From Hydractinia symbiolongicarpus (Eukaryota; Cnidaria; Hydrozoa; Anthoathecata; Hydractiniidae), in the NCBI RefSeq assembly GCF_029227915.1, contig NC_079886.1:3968001-4032000 (forward strand): DNA of 64,000 nucleotides. The letters run 5' to 3'. The notes under the pieces were generated by a model. It did not search any database, was not told the DNA's origin, and saw only the letters and a list, made by a program, of their open reading frames with translations. The position numbers and the translations under genes are program-made. Shown one piece after another: positions 37,201-49,273 of this stretch (positions are counted from its first letter, which is position 1; each line of letters begins with the position of its first letter).

Positions 37201-38587
37201 TCAAAAACTACATTTCATTGACTTTCTAACGGTACCAGTCCACTGGAGTTACAACGGTTGCGCCACATATTCGTACCAACATTTATTTAACGATGGTTTT
37301 CTCATTTTACTAGGTTGCATCGCTTTTAACAGTGAAACGATTGACTGTGAGATTTAATTGAACTGATTTTATACTTTGACCTTATAAATGTGATAAATGG
37401 GACAATTGGACTCCAAGATATAACATTCTTCTTAATATGACATGATTGCTGGAACTCACCGATTACACTGGTCTCTGTGGTAGCGCGTCATTTAAAAATT
37501 TAGATAATTAAGGCATTCCTTACTGTGCGAATAATCGTAGCCGTTAGTGCGCCCTAAAGTAATAGATACAATTTTAAAAGCTACATTTCATTGACTTGTA
37601 ACGGCATCAGTCCGTTTGAGTTACGACGGTTGCGTCACATATTGATGTCAACATGTATTTAGCGATATTTTTCTAATATTATTAGGTTGCATTGCTTTTA
37701 ACAATGATACGAATGACTGTGGGACTTAGTTGAACTACATTAAGACTTTCACCTTATAAATGTCATCAACAAGACAATTGGACACCAAGAAATAACATTC
37801 TCCTTTGTTTGACATGATTGCTGGAATTCAGCGATTACACTGGGCGCTGTGGTAGCGCTTCATTTAAAAATTTAGATAAATAAGTCATTTTTTACTGTGG
37901 GACCAATCCTAACTCTTAGCGTGCGCCGAAAAAATGGAGACAGTTTCAAAAACTACATTTCATTGACTTTCGAACGGTACCAGTCCGCTGGAGTTACAAC
38001 GGTTGCGCCACATATTCGTACCAACATTTATTTAGTGATGTTTTTCTCATATTACTAGGTTGCATCGCTTTTAACAGTGAAACGATTGTCTGTTGGTCTT
38101 AATTGAACTGATTTTGGACTTTGAACTTATAATTGCCATAAATAAGACAACTGGACTCCAAGAGCAAACGTTCTTCTTAATTTAAAATGAACGCTGAAAC
38201 TTAGCAATTACACTGGGCGCTGTGGTAGCACTTTATTTGAAAATTTAGATAAATAAGTCATGTTGTACTGTGGTACCAATGGTAGCCGTTAGTGCTCGCT
38301 AAAGAAATAGAGACAGTTTCAAAAGCTACATTTCATTGACTTTGTAACGGTATCAGTCTGTTTGAGGTACAACTTTTGTGTCACATATTTGTACCAACAT
38401 GTATTTAGCGATATTTTTCTGATATTACTTGGTTGCATCGCTTTTAACTGTGAAACGATTCACTGTGGCACTTAATTGAACTACATTTAGACTTTGACCT
38501 TATAAATGTCATCAATGAGACAATTGGACTCCAAGAAATAACATTCTCCTTTGTTTGACATGATTGCTGGAATTCAGCGATTAGACT
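34299..38587 (-). repeat. Satellite array B1, reverse orientation, diverged
   Basis: The same satellite runs here as the reverse complement of array A, for example catgtatttagcgatattt and ctaggttgcatcgctttt. Period is about 373 bp (ttttaacag at 34,341, 34,712 and 35,088). About 11-12 monomers fit. They vary much more than in array A: ggcgctgtggtagcgc alternates with variants such as ggtctctgtggtagcgcg, and small indels are common. No strong higher-order period was noticed, though variants with gcgccgaaaaaatgg and with gcgcgctaaagaaatag tend to alternate. No gene was seen. The array resumes after the long LINE copy. Confidence 0.93.
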
Positions 38588-38741
38588 GCTTATCATTCTT
38601 ATCTTATCTTCGAGACATGATGGCGGTCGAAGGCGGTCAATCGTACAGTTCTTAAGTTCATGTTTTAGATTTTGAAAGGAAAGTTATTGATTTAATCAGA
38701 GAAATTCACAAAAAAAAGAAAGAGCGGACACAGATGCCATA
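38588..38741 (+). other. LINE 5' leader
   Basis: Non-satellite sequence between the left junction and the first plausible ORF1 ATG. It has CG-containing words (tcttcgagac, gatggcggtcgaaggcggtc) that stand out against the AT-rich body. An internal promoter would be expected here for an autonomous LINE, but no specific motif was identified. Confidence 0.55.
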
Positions 38742-39577
38742 ATGAATAATACAAAAGACCTGATGTAATAAAGTCTACATTGGAAACTTTGTGTGATAAA
38801 GATTTTATTTACGTTACAGCGAGTAATGGTAAACAAAGTTATAGATTTTGTAAAACAGATAACGTTAATGTTAATTTACAGAAATGCAGTGACAAAAATA
38901 ACGAAGAATTTGTGATTTCTGAAGAGAGTAGTTTAAGTATGTCGTCGGCAAAAGAAGAATCTTTCTTGTCAAAAGAAATCTCCAGTTGTCGTGAGTTTGA
39001 TGTTTTTCAAGGTCTGGTCACACAAATCATAGACCTAAAAGAATATTTTACGTATAAAATCGATCAAACTCGAAAGTATTTTTCTGATGCTTTAGTGGAA
39101 CAGCTTAGACAAGAAAATAGTTTTTTAAAGGACGAATTAAAAGAATATAGGAATCTTATTATTCAACTTTGTGAAAACAACAACAACGTAATACAAGCAC
39201 GGTCAACCAGAACAGAAAAAATCAATAATTGGCATAAAGTCCCCAGAGGACCACCATCAACAAAGTCAGGTAGTAATTATTATGATTATACTTCGAGAAA
39301 TAGATTTGATAATCTTCCTCATGAGGTTTTAAACTTTGAAAACCCTAACAATACAAACGTTAATACAGACTCTGACAATCAATCAAGTGGAAGGTTTTTG
39401 TCACAAACTAATGGGTCAACAAATGCACGTAATATAACGTTTCTTCCCAGAAGGCCAAATCCAGTTTTAAGTCACTATCCGGAAAGGGAAAAATACTTTT
39501 ATAATACTAACAATGATCAACAAGGTATGAGAGAGCCAGCCACGGAGAAGAAAAAAAATCAGAATCATCTGCGATAG
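38742..39577 (+). pseudogene. LINE ORF1, N-terminal coiled-coil part
   Basis: The long open frame runs from about 38,780 (a TTG, not a normal start) to a stop at 39,575-39,577, 265 residues. An ATG at 38,742 opens a short frame (MNNTKDLM) that stops at 38,766 and is out of phase with the long frame, so an indel near 38,766 probably removed the true start; this is inference. Residues about 77-131 are rich in heptad-spaced hydrophobics with many Lys/Glu (EQLRQENSFLKDELKEY) and look like a coiled coil, which would support multimerisation of the RNA-binding ORF1 protein. The following ~130 residues are polar and Asn-rich. The frame ends just after an A8 run at 39,551-39,558, where the esterase continues in another frame. 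Confidence 0.8.
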
Positions 39578-40094
39578 TATTCCTAAGGGAATTAAGACAA
39601 GAGAATTTAATAGACACTTGAAAAATGGTGATGCAAGAATAAAAAGTTTTCCAGGTACAAATGTGAAGAATCTTGGCCATTATGCCCTACCCACCCTAAT
39701 CGACGAGCGCCCCGATATCGTTGTGTTGCACGTAGGAATTAACGATCTTCTTAATATGGACGAAAACGACAATACTGAAGAACAAATTGCTAATAACATC
39801 GTAAACATAGCAGATAAATGTAAAGAGCATGGCGTGGAAAAAGTTTTTATATCAAGTATCATCAGGTGCAAGCGAGTATATTTTGAGAAAATTAATAAAG
39901 TGAATAGAGCCGTAGAAGATAAAGCTATTGCACACGACCATATTTTTGTGAACAACGAAATGATTAAAGAGCTCAACTTGTGGAAAGATGGTCTACACTT
40001 AAATGATAATGGGAAAGTATTTTTAGCCAATAATTTTTTGAATTATTTAAATAATTTTTTATATGTAAACACGGTTTCTTGGGGTGTTCCGTAA
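39558..40094 (+). pseudogene. LINE ORF1, SGNH (GDSL-like) esterase domain
   Basis: In the frame used by 39,618-40,094, the domain starts just after the A8 run. Block I reads CDSIPKGI (Asp-Ser at 39,573-39,578), with Cys where most family members have Gly. Block III is GIND at 39,735-39,746. Block V is DGLH at 39,987-39,998, giving the catalytic Asp and His. Ser, Asn, Asp and His are therefore all present. In CR1-like ORF1 proteins this domain is known; its substrate in retrotransposition is not settled. The frame ends at TAA 40,092-40,094, overlapping the start of ORF2. A one-base change in the A8 run separates it from the coiled-coil part. Confidence 0.85.
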
Positions 40095-40962
40095 CTTTAA
40101 GTGATGTCTCAAATAAGGAGCAAGATGGATTTTCTAATGAATGTGATTTGCGGCTTAAGCATCCGAATAATCCTTTGCTTTGCTATTTAAACTTAAATAG
40201 CTTAAGGAACAAGATAGTAGATGTTCGCGAAGTTGTAACAAAAATATCACCAGATTACTTTGTTTTGTCAGAAACTAAATTAAACCTTTAATTTCCGTCT
40301 GCTCAATTTGATATTGAAAATTATGAAATACGAAACAGAAGGGACAGGGATAAAAATGGAGGGGGACTTATTGAATACGTCAAAAAGGGCTGATTTGTAA
40401 GCAATTATCGAACCTTGAGCCAAAGAAAAATGAAGTTATTTGTTCTGAGATTACAGTGAGAAATAAAAAATGGGCCATTTTTAGTGTATATAGACCACCA
40501 GAATCTTCTAACTTAAGTAACTTTTTCATTGAGATAGAACGCTCGCTTGATTTGGCTTTCAAAACTTATGATAATGTTGTAGTCATGGGCGATATAAATA
40601 TTGATTGTGATGACTCAATTTCGACAGGCTTTGACAGTTTTACAACTTTTTGCGAAACCTACAATTTAAAAAATTTAATAAAACAAAAAATATGTTTCAC
40701 AAATACTCGTGCATCACGAATAGATGTGTTTTTAACAAATAAACATGCATGTTTCCATAATTCTAAATCTTTTGAAACTGGACTTAGTGACCACCACCAT
40801 ATGATTTCTACTTTTATGAAGACTTTTTTAGTACGTTTAAAATCGAAAGAAATATCGTATAGGTGTTTTAAAAAATTTGATGAGCAAGTTTTTCTTGAAG
40901 AAGTGAGGAGCACAGATTTTTGTTGTGATAACATAGATCCAAATGAAAGTTATGAGAACTGA
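40079..40962 (+). pseudogene. LINE ORF2, EEP-type endonuclease domain
   Basis: The apurinic-like endonuclease that nicks target DNA is spread over two frames. Frame one (40,079-40,391) has LNLNSLRNKI and LSETKL, then an in-frame TAA at 40,289, then GGGLIEYVKKG. Near the A5G3 run at 40,382-40,389 the frame shifts. Frame two (to 40,962) has YRPP, GDINID, TRASRIDVFL and SDHHHMIST, the C-terminal catalytic Asp-His block. These are the standard conserved blocks of LINE EEP nucleases. The stop and the frameshift rule out a functional nuclease from this copy. ORF2 begins around the end of ORF1; no in-frame ATG was found in its first segment. Confidence 0.88.
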
Positions 40963-41502
40963 AATTGTACTGAAATTTCGAAATATAATTGATAAACATG
41001 CACCTATAAAAATTAAATTAGTTCGGGGTAACGAAGCCCCGTTTATGAAAAAAAATTACGAAAACCAATTTACACAAGATCTCGTCTTAAAAACAATTTT
41101 AACAAAAATCGAACTGATAAAAATAGGGCAAAATATAAAAAACAAAGAAATAAGTGTGTTAGTATGAGACGACAGGCGATTAAAGAGCATTTTAATAGTG
41201 TTATGGAGGGTGGCATTAATCAAAATAAGAAATTTTAGAGCACTGTTAAACCTTTTCTTACTAACAAATCAGGTAAGAGCTCTAATGAAATTATGATTAT
41301 TCACGATGATATTATAGTAACAAATGAAAATGAATTAGCGGAAATTTTCAATGAAGAGTACATACATATAGTTGAAAATACAGTGGAGTTAAACCAGTGT
41401 CGCTACGAAATTATCAATCTGAAAATAGAAATGAAGTTATCTCAAAGATTCTGGAAACATATAAAAATCACCCTAGTATTCTTGAAATTAAAAATTCACT
41501 AA
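40943..41502 (+). pseudogene. LINE ORF2, linker between endonuclease and reverse transcriptase
   Basis: Three frame changes occur here. A frameshift near 40,945 leads to FRNIIDKHAPIK and VRGNEAPFM, a segment commonly found ahead of the polymerase in CR1-like proteins. An A8 run at 41,048-41,055 marks a second shift into a basic Lys/Arg/Asn-rich stretch (YTRSRLKNNFNKNRTDKN). In that frame a TAG at 41,236 sits where related proteins usually have Trp before STVKPFLTNK. A third shift near 41,385 moves into the reverse transcriptase frame. Confidence 0.78.
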
Positions 41503-42249
41503 TTGATCAAAATAATGAAATGTTGTTTAACTTTAAGGAAGTCTCGGAAAATGAAGTCTCTAAACTTTTCGGGGATCTAAAAGTAGGTGTGGCATCTGGA
41601 GAGGACAAGATTACGGCTAAAATGGTGAAGTTAGCAAAACCTTATTTGATAAAACCCTTAACAAATGCCATTAACAACAGTATTTGTCTTTCTGTTTTTT
41701 CGAGGAGAGCCAAACGCGCTACTGTATCCCCTATTGATAAAGGTGGGAAAGATAAATTATGTGTAAACAACTATAGACCAGTCAGCATTTTAAATATATT
41801 TTCAAAATTTTATGAGAGAATAATTAAATCTCAAATTGTTGATTATATTGATAAAAAACTTTCAGAATTTTTATCAGCCTATAGGGAATCATATGGCACA
41901 CAACATGTACTTATAAGATTATTGGAAGAATGGAAACAAAAATTAGATAAACATTACGTAGTTGGTGCAGTTTTAATGGATCTATCTAAAGTTTTTGATT
42001 GCGTGCCTCATGATTTACTTATTGCTAAATTAAATGCCTATGGTTTTAGCCAGGATGCCCTACTTCTAATTTTATCGTACCTTTCTGACAGAGAGCAATC
42101 TACCCGCATAAATAATCAGCATAGTCTTTTCCAATTAATTCTGTCTGGAGTACCCCAAGGATCAATTTTAGGACCTATTTTATTTAACATTTTTTTAATG
42201 ACTTTGTTTATTTTATTAAAAAGCCAGTGTACACAATTATGCTGATGAC
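41397..42249 (+). pseudogene. LINE ORF2, reverse transcriptase catalytic domain
   Basis: A 282-residue open frame (41,397-42,245) holds reverse transcriptase blocks in order: SGEDKITAKMVK (residues 68-79), NNYRPVSIL (124-132), motif A DLSKVFD (195-201, catalytic Asp) and motif B GVPQGSILGP (251-260). Motif C, YADD, is present at 42,238-42,249 but in another frame. At least two frameshifts, one in the T-rich run at 42,189-42,196, lie between motifs B and C. The catalytic residues are all present in the DNA, but no single frame contains them. The domain would copy LINE RNA by target-primed reverse transcription. Confidence 0.9.
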
Positions 42250-43093
42250 AATTCCCTTTCTGCTTTCTCAAACTCAATTTCAAACTTAATTAAACTTTTA
42301 GAATGTGAATCTAATATAGCACTAGTGTGGTTTAAAAATAACAAAATGATGGCGAATCCAAAAAAATTTCAATCAATCATTGTCACCAGAGATAAATGTA
42401 ACAATTGTGATTTAGTGGTAAAAATTGGTGACAAGTTAATTAAAACAGAAAGTGAAGTTAAATTACTAGGAGTGACCATTGATAATGGCTTGAATTTCGA
42501 CTCTCACATTTCTAAACTTATCAAAAAATCATCAGCACAATTGAATGCACTGTTTAGACTTAGCACGTTTTTATCTCACAAAGCCAAATTAGCGCTGGTA
42601 CAAAGTTTTATATACTCTAACTTTAATTATTGCCCTTTAGTATGGAATTTCTCTTCATATAAATCTTTGTTGAGAATTGAACAAATTCAGAAGAGAGCTT
42701 TCCGTTTCTTATTAAATGATAATGATAGTACTTACGACGAACTCCTTTTGAAAGCAGGAAAATACCAAATGAGCGTCTATGGACTTAAAACATTATGTAC
42801 AGAAATATATAAGACTCTGCACGAACTCAATCCCACATACATTAAAGATATCTTTAAATTTCATGGGAGTGATAGACCAGTGACAAAATGTTAATAATTT
42901 AACAGTCCCAAATATAGATACCGTTAGTTTTGGAACAAAAAGTCTCTCTTCCCTGGGGCCAAAAATATGGAATAAATTACCCAATCACTTGAAATCCTCA
43001 GAGTCACTTCGTACTTTTAAAAATGCGATCAAAAGTTGGAATGGAAGTAAACGTTTTTGTGAGGTATGTGAATTGTCCCAAACACGCTTTTAG
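42250..43093 (+). pseudogene. LINE ORF2, thumb and C-terminal domain
   Basis: The frame containing YADD continues through WFKNNKMMANPKK and VKLLGVTIDNGLNFDSH, blocks that follow the catalytic core, to TKC and a stop at 42,894. The truncated copy shows what came next: here 5 bases (gatca-like) are missing near 42,885 compared with 33,865-33,875. After that gap the homologous frame resumes with FGTKSLSSLGPKIWNKLP and ends SKRFCEVC, then TAG at 43,091-43,093. The first Cys of the CxCxxC motif in the truncated copy is Arg here. Confidence 0.84.
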
Positions 43094-43309
43094 TTAAATT
43101 TTACTCTTTTTTGTATATATAAAAATTTAAAAATATTTTCTCTCATTCAATTAATATTATTTAATATTATTTCTATTTGCACTTTAATTTCAGTCGGTTT
43201 AGATTAGCACTACTTTTTAGAGCCATGCATATAATTTTTCTTTTCACGAAACTTGTATATAATGTATCGACTATAAATAAATTTACAAAACAAAACAAAA
43301 CAAAACAAA
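43094..43309 (+). other. LINE 3' UTR, poly(A) signal and CAAAA tail
   Basis: This region nearly matches 34,082-34,298 of the truncated copy, showing both belong to one family. It contains a direct repeat of taatattatt, AATAAA at 43,276-43,281, and a tail of CAAAA units from 43,285. The tail ends at acaaag, where satellite resumes with tggtagctc. Confidence 0.82.
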
Positions 43310-45381
43310 GTGGTAGCTCTGTATTTAAAAACTTAGATAAATAAGTCATGTTGTACTGTGGGACCAATCGTAGCCGTTAGTGCGCGCTAAAGAAATAGAG
43401 ACAGTTTCAAAAGCTACATTTCTTTGACTTTCTAACGGCATCACTTCGGTTGAGTTACAACGGTTGCGTCACATATTGATACCAACATGTATTTAGCGAT
43501 ATTTTTCTAATATTACTAGGTTGCATCGCTTTTAACAGTGAAACAATTGACTATGGGACTTATTTGAACTGATTTTAAACTTTGACATTATAAATGTGAT
43601 AAATGAGACAATTGGACTCCAAGATTTAAAATTCTTCCTAATTTGACATGAATGCTGAAACTCAGCAATTACACTGGGCGCTGTGGTAGCGCTTTATTTG
43701 AAAATTTAGATAAATAAGTCATGTTGTACTGTGGAACCAATCGTAGCCGTTAGTGCGCGCTAAAGAAATAGAGACAGTTTCAAAAGCTACACTTCTTTGA
43801 CTTTCTAACGGCATCAGTTCGTTTGAGTTACAACGGTGGCGTCACATACTTGTACCAACATGTATTTAGCGATATTTTTCTCATATTACTAGGTTGCATT
43901 GCTTTTAACAGTGAAACGAATGACTGTGTGACTTAATTGAGCTGATTTTAGACTTTCACGTTATAAATGTGATAAATGAGACAATTAGACTCCAAGATAT
44001 AATATTCTTGTTATTTTAACCTGATTGCCGGAACTCAGCGATTGCACAGCGCGCTGTGGTAGCTCTTTATTTAAAAACTTAGATAAATAAGTCATGTTGT
44101 ACTGTGGGACCAATCGTAGCCGTTAGTGCGCGCTAAAGAAATAGAGACTGTTTCAAAAGCTACATTTCATTGTCTTTCTAACGAGATCAGTCCGTTTGAG
44201 TTACAAAGGTTGCGCCACATATTAATACCAAGATGTATTTAGCGATATTTTTCTAATATTACTAGGTTGTATCGCTTTTAACAGTGAAACGATTGACTAT
44301 GGGACTTAATTGAACTGATTTTAACTTTGACCTTATAAATGTGATAAATGAGACAATTGGACTCCAAGATATAACATTCTTCTTAATTTGACATGATTGC
44401 TGGAACTCAGCGATTACACTGGTCTTTGTGGTAGCGCGTCATTTAAAAATTTATATAAATAAGTCATTTTTTACTGCGGAACCAATCGTAGCCGTTAGTG
44501 CGCGCTAAAGAAATAGAGACAGTTTCAAAAGCTACATTTCAGTGACCTTCTCAGGGCATCAGTGCGTTTGAGTTACAACGGTTGCGTCACATATTGATAC
44601 CAACATGTATTTAGCGATATTTTTCTAATATTACTAGGTTGTATCGCTTTTAACAGTGAAACGATTGACTGTGGGACTTAATTGAACTGATTTTAAACTT
44701 TGACCTGATAAATGTGATAAATGAGACAATTGGACTCCAAGATATAACATTCTTCTTAATTTGAAATGATTGCTGGAACTCAGCGATTACACTGGTCTCT
44801 ATGGTAGCGCGTCATTTAAAAATTTAGATAAATAAGTCATGTTGTACTGTGGGACCAATCGTAGCCGTTAGTGCGCGCTAAAGAAATAAAGACAGTTTCA
44901 AAAGCTACATTTCATTGACTTTGTAACAGTATCAGTCTGTTTGAGGTACAACTGTTGCGTCACATATTTGTAACAACATGTATTTAGCGATATTTTTCTG
45001 ATATTACTAGGTTGTATTGCTTTTAACAGTGAAACAAATGACTGTGGGACTTAATTGAACTGATTTTGGACATTGAACTTATAATTGTCATAAATGAGAC
45101 ATCTGGAATCCAAGACAAAACGTTCTTCTGAATTTGAAATGATTGCTGGAACTCAGCAATTACACTGGGCCCCTGTCGTAGCGCTTTATATAAAAGCTTA
45201 GATAAATAAGTCATGTTGTACTGTGGGACCAATCGTTGCCGTTAGTGCACGCTAAAGAAAGAGAGACAGTTTCAAAAGCTACTTTTCATTGACTTCCTAA
45301 CGGCATCAGTCCGTTTCAGTTACAACGGTTGCGTTACATATTGGTACCAACATGTATTTAGCGATATTTTTCTAATATTAC
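43310..45381 (-). repeat. Array B2, left part without large duplication
   Basis: Five to six diverged monomers. Several carry accaatcgtagccgttag with gcgcgctaaagaaatag. No higher-order period, gene or insertion was seen here. Confidence 0.8.
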
Positions 45382-48300
45382 TAGGTTGCATCGCTTTTAA
45401 CAGTGAAACAATTGACTGTAGGACTTAATTGAACTGATTATAAACTTTGACCTTATAATTGTCATAAATGAGACAACTGGACTCCAAGAGCAAGCGTTTT
45501 TCTAAATTTGAAGTGAATGCTGAAACTCAGCAATTACACTGGGCGCTTTGATAGCGCTTTATTTGAAAATTTAGATAAATAAGTCATGTTGTACTGTGGA
45601 ACCAATCGTAGCCGTTAGTGCGCGCTAAAGAAATAGAGACAGTTTCAAAAGCTACATTTCATTGACTTTGTAACGGTATCAGTCTGTTTGAGGTACAACT
45701 GTTGCGTCACATATTTGTAACAACATGTATTTAGCGATATTTTTCTGATATTACTAGGTTGCATTGCTGTTAACAGTGAAACAAATGACTGTTTAACTTA
45801 ATTGAACTGATTTTAGACTTTGACGTTATAAATGTGATAAATGAGACAATTAGACTCCAAGATAAAACATTCTTGTAAATTTAACCTGATTGCTGGAACT
45901 CAGCGATTACACTGCGCGCTGTGGTAGCTCTTTATTTGAAAATTTAGATAAATAAGTCATGTTGTACTGTGGGACCAACCGTAGCCGTTAGTGCACGCTA
46001 AAGAAATAGAGACAGTTTCGAAAGCTACATTTCTTTGACTTTCTAACGGTATCAGTTCGTTTGAGTTACAACAGTTGCGTCACAACATGTATTTAGCAAT
46101 ATTTTTCTAATATTACTAGGTTGCATCGCTTTTAACAGTGATGCGATTGACTGTGGGACTTAGTTGAACTGATTTTAAAATTTGACCTTATAATTGTCAT
46201 AAATGAGACAACTAGACTCTAAGAAAAAACGTTCTTTTTAATTTGAAATGAATGCTGAAACTCAGCATTTACACTGGCGCTGTGGTAGCGCTTCATTTAA
46301 AAATTTAGATAAATAAGTCATTCTTTACTGTGGGACCAATCCTAACCGTTAGCGTGCGCCGAAAAAATGGAGACAGTTTCAAAAACTACATTTCATTGAC
46401 TTTCTAACGGTACCAGTCCGCCTGAGTTACAAAGGTTGCGCCACATATTCGTACCAACATTTATTTAGCGATGTTTTTCTCATATTACTAGGTTGCATCG
46501 CCTTTAACAGTGAAACGATTGACTGTTGGACTTAATTGAACTGATTTTGGACTTTCACCTTTTAATTGTCATAAATGGGACCAGTGGATTCCAAGAAAGA
46601 ACGTTCTTGTTAAATTGAAATGATTGCTGAAACTCAGCAATTACACAGGGCGCTGTCGTATCCTTTTAATTAAAAACTTAGATAAATAAGTCACATTGTA
46701 CTGTGGGACCAGTCGTAGCCGTTAGTGCGCGCTAAAGAAATGGAGACAGTTTCAAAAGCTACATTTCATTGACTTTCTAACGGCATCAGTCAGTTTGAGT
46801 TACAACGGTTGCGTCACATATTGGTACCAACATGTATTTAGCAATATTTTTCTAATATTACTAGGTTGCATCGCTTTTACGAGTGAAAAGATTGACTGTG
46901 TGACTTAATTGAACGGATCTTAAACCTTGACCTTTTAAATGAGATAAATGAGACAATTGGATTCCAAATATAACATTCTTCTAATTTGACATGATTGCTG
47001 GAACTCAGCTAATACACTGGTCTTTGTGGTAGCGCGTCATTTAAAAATTTAGATAAATAAGTCATTCTTTACTGTGGGATCATTCTTGTTAATTTAACCT
47101 GATTGATGGAACTCAGCCACAGCACTGGGCGTTGTGGTAGCTCTTCATTTAAAAATTTATTTTAATAAGTCATTTTTTACTGTGGGACCAATCGTAGCCG
47201 TTAGTGCGCGCTAAAGAAATTAGAGACAGTTTCAAAAGCTACATTTCATTAACTTTCTAACAGCATCAGTCCATTTGAGTTGCAACGGTTGCGTCACATA
47301 TTGGTACCAACATGTATTTAGCGATATTTTTCTAATATTACTAGGTTGCATCGCTTTTAATAGTGATGCGATTGACTGTGTGACTTAGTTGAACTAATTT
47401 TAAATTTTGACCTTATAATTGTCATAAATGAGACAACTGGACTCCAAGAAAAAACATTCTTTTTAATTTGAAATGAATGCTGGAACTCTACGATTACACT
47501 GGTCTTTGTGGTAGCGCTTCATTTAAAAATTTAAATAAATAATTCATGTTGTACTGTGGAACCAATGGTAGCCGTTAGTGCGCGCTAAAGAAAGAGAGAC
47601 AGTTTCAAAAGCTACATTTCTTTGACTTTCTAACGGCATCAGTTCGTTTGAGTTACAACGGTTGCGTCACATATTGATACCAACATTTAGCGATATTTTT
47701 CTAATAGTACTAGGTTGCATCACTTTTAACAGTGAAACGCTTGACTGTGGGACTTAATTAAACTGATTTTAAACTTTGACCTTATAAATGTGATAAATGA
47801 GACAATTGCACTACAAGAAATTACATTCTCCTTAATTTGACATGATGCTGGAATTCAGCGATTACAATAGGCGCTGTGGTAGAGCTTCATTTAAAAATTT
47901 AGATAAGTAAGTCATTCTTTACTGTGGGACCAATCTTAGCCGTTAGCGTGCGACAAAGAAATGGAGACAGTTTAAAAATATACATTTCATTGACTTTCTA
48001 ACGGCATCAGTCCGTTTGAGTTACAACGGTTGCGTCGCATATTGGTACCAACATGTATTTAGCGATATTTTTCTAATATTACTAGGTTGCATCGCTTTTA
48101 ACAGTGAAACGATTGACTGTGGGACTTAATTGAACTGATTTTAAACTTTGACCTTATAAATCTGATAAATGAGACAATTGGACTCCAAGAGCAAACATTC
48201 ATTGTACTGTGGGACCAATCGCAGCCGTTATTGCGCGCTAAAGAAATAGAGACAGTTTCAGAAGCTACATTTCATTGACTTTGTAACGGTATCAGTCCGT

Positions 48301-49273
48301 TTGAGGTACAACGGTTGCGTCACATATTTGTACCAACATGTATTTAGCGATGTTTTTCTGATATTACTAGGTTGCATCGCTTTTAACAGTGAAACGATTG
48401 ACTGTGGGACATAATTGAATTGATTTTAAACTTTGACCTTATAAATGTGATAAATGACACAATTGGATTGCAAGAAATAACATTCTCCTTAATTTGACAT
48501 GATTGCTGGAACTCAGCGATTACACTTACTAGGTTGCATCGCTTTTAACAGTGTAGCGATTGACTGTGGGACATAAATGAACTGACTTTAAACTTTCATC
48601 TTATAAATGTGATAAATGAGACAATTGGACTCCAAGAAATAACATTCTTCTTAATTTGACATGATTGCTGGAACTCAGCGATTACAATGGCTTTATGGTA
48701 GCGCTTCATTTAAAAATTTTGACAAATAAGTCATTCTTTACTGCGGTACCAATCCTAACCGTTAGCGTGCGCCGAGATAATGGAGACAGCTTCAAAAACT
48801 ACATTTCATTGACTTTCTAAGGATATCAGTCCACCGGAGTTACAACGGCTGCATCACATATTCGTACCAACATGTATTTAGCGATATGTTTCTGATAATA
48901 CTAGGTTGCATCGTTATTAACAGTAAAACGATTGCCTGTGGGGCTTAGTTGAGCTGATTTTAGACTTTGACCTTATAAATTTCATCAATGACACAATTGG
49001 ACTCCAAGAAATTACATTCTCCTTAATTGACATGGTTGCTGTAATTCAGCGATTACACTGGGCGCTGTGGTAGCGCTACATTTAAAAATTTAGATAAATA
49101 AGTCATTCTTTAATGTGGGACCAATCTTAGCGGTTAGCGTGCGCCGAAGAAATGGGCACAGTTTCAAAAACTACATTTCACTGACTTTCTAACGGTATCA
49201 GTCCGCTGGAGTTACAACGATTGCGACACATATTTGGACTAACATGTTTTTAGCGATTTATTTCTGATATTAC
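45382..49273 (-). repeat. Tandem duplication in array B2, left copy
   Basis: This block is repeated immediately to the right at an offset of 3,892 bp. Matched landmarks are caattgactgtagg (45,409 and 49,301), gtcacaacatgtatttagc (46,079 and 49,971) and tagtgatgcgattg (47,361 and 51,253). Shared irregularities include a truncated monomer where actgtgggatcattcttg joins near 47,080 and 50,972. The match at this offset holds to about 48,370; the rest of the block matches 52,617-53,523 at an offset of 4,247 bp. Confidence 0.9.

Larger units (their letters stand above)
38588..43309 (+). mobile_element. Near-full-length, inactivated CR1-like non-LTR retrotransposon
   Basis: A 4.7-kb LINE interrupts reverse-orientation satellite. 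In order it has a short 5' leader, ORF1 (coiled coil then SGNH/GDSL-type esterase), ORF2 (EEP endonuclease, reverse transcriptase, C-terminal Cys motif), a 3' UTR and a (CAAAA)n tail. ORF1 with an esterase domain is a known feature of CR1-like elements. The left junction is within cagcgattagactg and the right within tggtagctctg. Relative to other monomers about 6-7 bases (ggcgctg) are missing at the site, and no target-site duplication is apparent. At least nine frameshifts or stops break the frames. Clade assignment rests on architecture and motifs, not a tree. Confidence 0.92.

Noticed and set aside
39680-40934. Minus-strand ORFs within the LINE (39,680-40,030; 40,380-40,562; 40,659-40,934) and at 42,793-42,984 and 43,173-43,367
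   Set aside because: They are antisense shadows of the plus-strand esterase, endonuclease and C-terminal frames, which carry recognisable motifs. The last one spans the LINE 3' end and satellite.
40079-42894. Functional LINE ORF2
   Set aside because: Endonuclease and polymerase motifs are in different frames with in-frame stops at 40,289 and 41,236, so it is called a pseudogene.
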